A DNA stretch of 64,000 nt from Kineosporia mesophila (GTDB taxonomy: Bacteria > Actinomycetota > Actinomycetes > Actinomycetales > Kineosporiaceae), in contig NZ_JAJOMA010000002.1 of assembly GCF_021129235.1 (NCBI RefSeq), forward strand, positions 62,001-126,000, in the 5' to 3' direction. Of the stretch, positions 61,612 to 64,000 are shown in pieces. A program made the translations under genes and the position numbers. Below the pieces are notes generated by a model that saw only the letters and a program-made list of their open reading frames with translations, was not told where the DNA came from and did not search any database. The stretch's first letter is position 1, and each line of letters opens with the position of its first letter.

Positions 61612-64000
61612 GTGTCCGAAGAGGTCGGAGCCAGAGTCGTGCAGCATCCGCTGCCCGACGGGCGGCATGGTCGCCCCGCGCTGTCGACCGTCAAGGACCC
61701 GGAGACCCAGCCTGCTGCGAGCGCGGCGCCCGGTACCGAGATTCAGTCGACTCCGGCGCGCACCACCCCGCCCGTTCCCGTGCCGGCGGCCCCGACGCTC
61801 GTCGCCGCACCAGCCCCGTCCGGTGCTGCTCCGTCCTCGTCCGCTCCAGCCCCGTCCGGTGCTGTCCCACCCGCTGCCGGACTGCCGTCCCCGGACGTCC
61901 CCGACCAGCGCCCCGGTGCGGCCGCCAAGGCCGCGTCGGACCCGCGTCCCCGCGTCGCCGAGCCCCTGGTGTCTCCGGTCCGCGTGTTCTCGCGGATCGC
62001 CCGCCTGGGCGCCGCGTCCCGTAACCCGAACAGCCCGCTGCTGGAGCCGCTGCTGCGCAGTGTGCGCAGTGCGCATCCCAAGGCCGACGTCAGCATCATC
62101 GAGAAGGCCTTCCAGGTCGCCGAGAAGGCGCACTCGGGTCAGAAGCGCAAGAGCGGCGACCCGTACATCACGCACCCGGTCGCGGTGTCACAGATCCTCG
62201 CCGAGCTCGGCATGACCCCGGCCACCCTGGCCGCGGCGCTGCTGCATGACACGGTGGAAGACACCGACTACACCCTCGACATGCTGCGGGCCGACTTCGG
62301 CGACGAGATCGCCATGCTCGTCGACGGTGTGACCAAGCTCGACAAGGTCAAGTACGGCGATGCCGCCCAGGCCGAGACCGTGCGCAAGATGGTCGTGGCG
62401 ATGTCGAAAGACATCCGCGTCCTGGTGATCAAGCTGGCCGACCGGCTGCACAACGCCCGCACCTGGCGTTACGTGCCCGCGCACAAGGCCGAGAAGAAGG
62501 CCCGCGAGACCCTCGAGATCTACGCCCCGCTGGCGCACCGCCTGGGCATGAACACGATCAAGTGGGAGCTCGAAGACCTCAGCTTCGCCACGCTGTGGCC
62601 CAAGGTGTTCGACGAGATCGTGCGCCTGGTGGCCGAGCGTGCTCCCGCCCGGGAGGACTATCTCGCCCAGGTGCGGGAACAGGTCTCCGTCGACCTGCGG
62701 GCCGGCAAGATCAAGGCCGTCGTCTCCGGCCGCCCGAAGCATTACTACTCCGTGTACCAGAAGATGATCGTGCGGGGCCGCGACTTCGCCGACATCTACG
62801 ACCTGGTGGGCATCCGGGTGCTGGTCGACTCGGTGCGTGACTGTTATGCCGTCCTGGGTGCGCTGCACGCGCGCTGGAACCCGGTCCCGGGCCGGTTCAA
62901 GGACTACATCGCGATGCCCAAGTTCAACATGTACCAGTCGCTGCACACCACAGTCATTGGTCCCGAGGGCAAACCGGTCGAGATCCAGATCCGCACCCAC
63001 CAGATGCACCGCCGGGCCGAGTACGGCGTCGCGGCGCACTGGAAGTACAAGGACGACGCGAACGGTGTCGCGCCGGGTGCGGGTCCGGGCAGTGCCACGG
63101 ACATGACCTGGCTGCGGCAGCTGCTCGACTGGCAGCGGGAGACCACCGACCCGGGCGAGTTCCTGGAGTCGCTGCAGTTCGAGATCCAGGCGCAGGAGGT
63201 CTACGTCTTCACCCCCAAGGGGGACGTGGTCGCGCTGCCCGCCGGGTCCACCCCGGTCGACTTCGCCTACGCCGTGCACACCGAGGTCGGTCACCGCTGT
63301 ATGGGCGCCCGCGTCAACGGTCGTCTCGTGCCGCTCGAGAGTTCGCTCGACAACGGTGACGTGGTCGAGGTTTTCACGTCCAAGACCGATGCCGCGGGTC
63401 CCAGCCGCGACTGGCTGAACTTCGTCCACAGCCCGCGGGCCCGCAACAAGATCCGGCAGTGGTTCTCCAAGGAGCGCCGCGAGGAGGCGATCGAGTCCGG
63501 GAAGGACGCGATCACCAAGGCGATGCGCAAGCAGAACCTGCCGATGCGCCGCCTGCTCACCCATGAGGCCCTGATGGGCCTGGCGACCGAACTGCGGTTC
63601 CAGGACGTCTCCGGGCTGTACGCCGCGGTCGGTGAGAGCCAGATCTCCGCCGCGCACGTCGTGCAGAAGCTGGTCGACTCCGCCGGTGGTGAGGCGGGTA
63701 CCGAGGAAGACCTGGCCGAGACCGTCACCCCGATGCGTCCCCGCCGCCCGCGCATGGGCGACCCGGGGGTCGTGGTGAAGAACGTCGAAGACGTCTGGGT
63801 GAAGCTCGCCCGCTGCTGCACCCCGGTGCCGGGCGACCCCATCATCGGATTCGTCACCCGCGGTTCCGGCGTCTCCGTACACCGCACCGACTGCAACAAC
63901 GTCACCGGCCTGCGCGAGGAACCCGACCGCATCGTCGACGTCGAGTGGGCCCCGAACCAGGCCAGCGTGTTCCTGGTGCAGATCCAGGTCGAGGCCCTCG
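61612..64000 (+). CDS. relA: Bifunctional (p)ppGpp synthetase/hydrolase, partial at right edge
   Basis: 796 residues visible from GTG 61612 (GGGAGG upstream). The N-terminal 125 residues are a Pro/Ala/Ser-rich extension. Then come the hydrolase HD domain ([23 protein letters not shown]), the synthetase domain ([50 protein letters not shown]), and a TGS domain ([24 protein letters not shown]). The C-terminal regulatory domains begin and continue past the window. It controls the stringent response. Confidence 0.97.
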   Translation, partial: MSEEVGARVVQHPLPDGRHGRPALSTVKDPETQPAASAAPGTEIQSTPARTTPPVPVPAAPTLVAAPAPSGAAPSSSAPAPSGAVPPAAGLPSPDVPDQRPGAAAKAASDPRPRVAEPLVSPVRVFSRIARLGAASRNPNSPLLEPLLRSVRSAHPKADVSIIEKAFQVAEKAHSGQKRKSGDPYITHPVAVSQILAELGMTPATLAAALLHDTVEDTDYTLDMLRADFGDEIAMLVDGVTKLDKVKYGDAAQAETVRKMVVAMSKDIRVLVIKLADRLHNARTWRYVPAHKAEKKARETLEIYAPLAHRLGMNTIKWELEDLSFATLWPKVFDEIVRLVAERAPAREDYLAQVREQVSVDLRAGKIKAVVSGRPKHYYSVYQKMIVRGRDFADIYDLVGIRVLVDSVRDCYAVLGALHARWNPVPGRFKDYIAMPKFNMYQSLHTTVIGPEGKPVEIQIRTHQMHRRAEYGVAAHWKYKDDANGVAPGAGPGSATDMTWLRQLLDWQRETTDPGEFLESLQFEIQAQEVYVFTPKGDVVALPAGSTPVDFAYAVHTEVGHRCMGARVNGRLVPLESSLDNGDVVEVFTSKTDAAGPSRDWLNFVHSPRARNKIRQWFSKERREEAIESGKDAITKAMRKQNLPMRRLLTHEALMGLATELRFQDVSGLYAAVGESQISAAHVVQKLVDSAGGEAGTEEDLAETVTPMRPRRPRMGDPGVVVKNVEDVWVKLARCCTPVPGDPIIGFVTRGSGVSVHRTDCNNVTGLREEPDRIVDVEWAPNQASVFLVQIQVEAL

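Overview
The window is high-GC DNA from an actinobacterium, with many GTG starts, translationally coupled ATGA/GTGA operons and phosphatidylinositol-mannoside genes. The gene order and the presence of DUF222/HNH genes suggest Kineosporiaceae (Kineosporia-like). That placement is inference, since no rRNA gene is present.

Left part (1-7.7 kb): a minus-strand sugar operon (binding protein, two permeases, GH31 alpha-xylosidase running off the left edge) lies behind two LacI-type operators. Next come a divergent TetR/short-chain dehydrogenase pair with palindromic operators, and a YibE/F multipass membrane protein with a Zur-like palindrome just before its start codon.

Accessory part (7.9-19.3 kb): a DUF222/HNH gene is cut in its HNH motif. 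Its two halves lie 9.08 kb apart, and joining them at a TTAC direct repeat restores one continuous 780-codon reading frame. The inserted DNA carries an IS1380-like element with a hairpin over its own ribosome-binding site, a secreted NucA/NucB-type DNase next to a ComJ/Nin-type inhibitor-like protein, an IS5 element, a lipoprotein, a probable restriction-fold nuclease, a HTH protein and unknown genes. Parts of it are visibly poorer in GC.

Zinc-response cluster (19.5-21.6 kb): zinc-ligand-free paralogues of L31, L36, L28 and S14 and a CobW-like protein without a Walker A motif flank a Zur-type palindrome. An Ada-like/AlkB pair, a HAD phosphatase and GrpB follow.

Metabolic and membrane part (24-36.6 kb): a GAF/PAS histidine kinase, benzaldehyde-type aldehyde dehydrogenase, glycerate kinase, acyltransferase, lipoprotein, TspO-like protein, methyltransferase, L-lactate permease and GH13 enzyme.

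Conserved housekeeping part (36.7-64 kb): thrS; a GAF-PAS-GGDEF protein with a GGDQF active site; a duplicated HTTM membrane protein/partner module with a DCC-type thiol protein and twin 82-residue proteins; then HIT-pgsA-patA-pimA-LemA-like-pdxS-pdxT-MFS-yebC-ruvC-ruvA-ruvB-yajC-secD-secF-apt-relA (partial). This last run makes phosphatidylinositol mannosides, pyridoxal phosphate, Holliday-junction processing, Sec export, purine salvage and (p)ppGpp.
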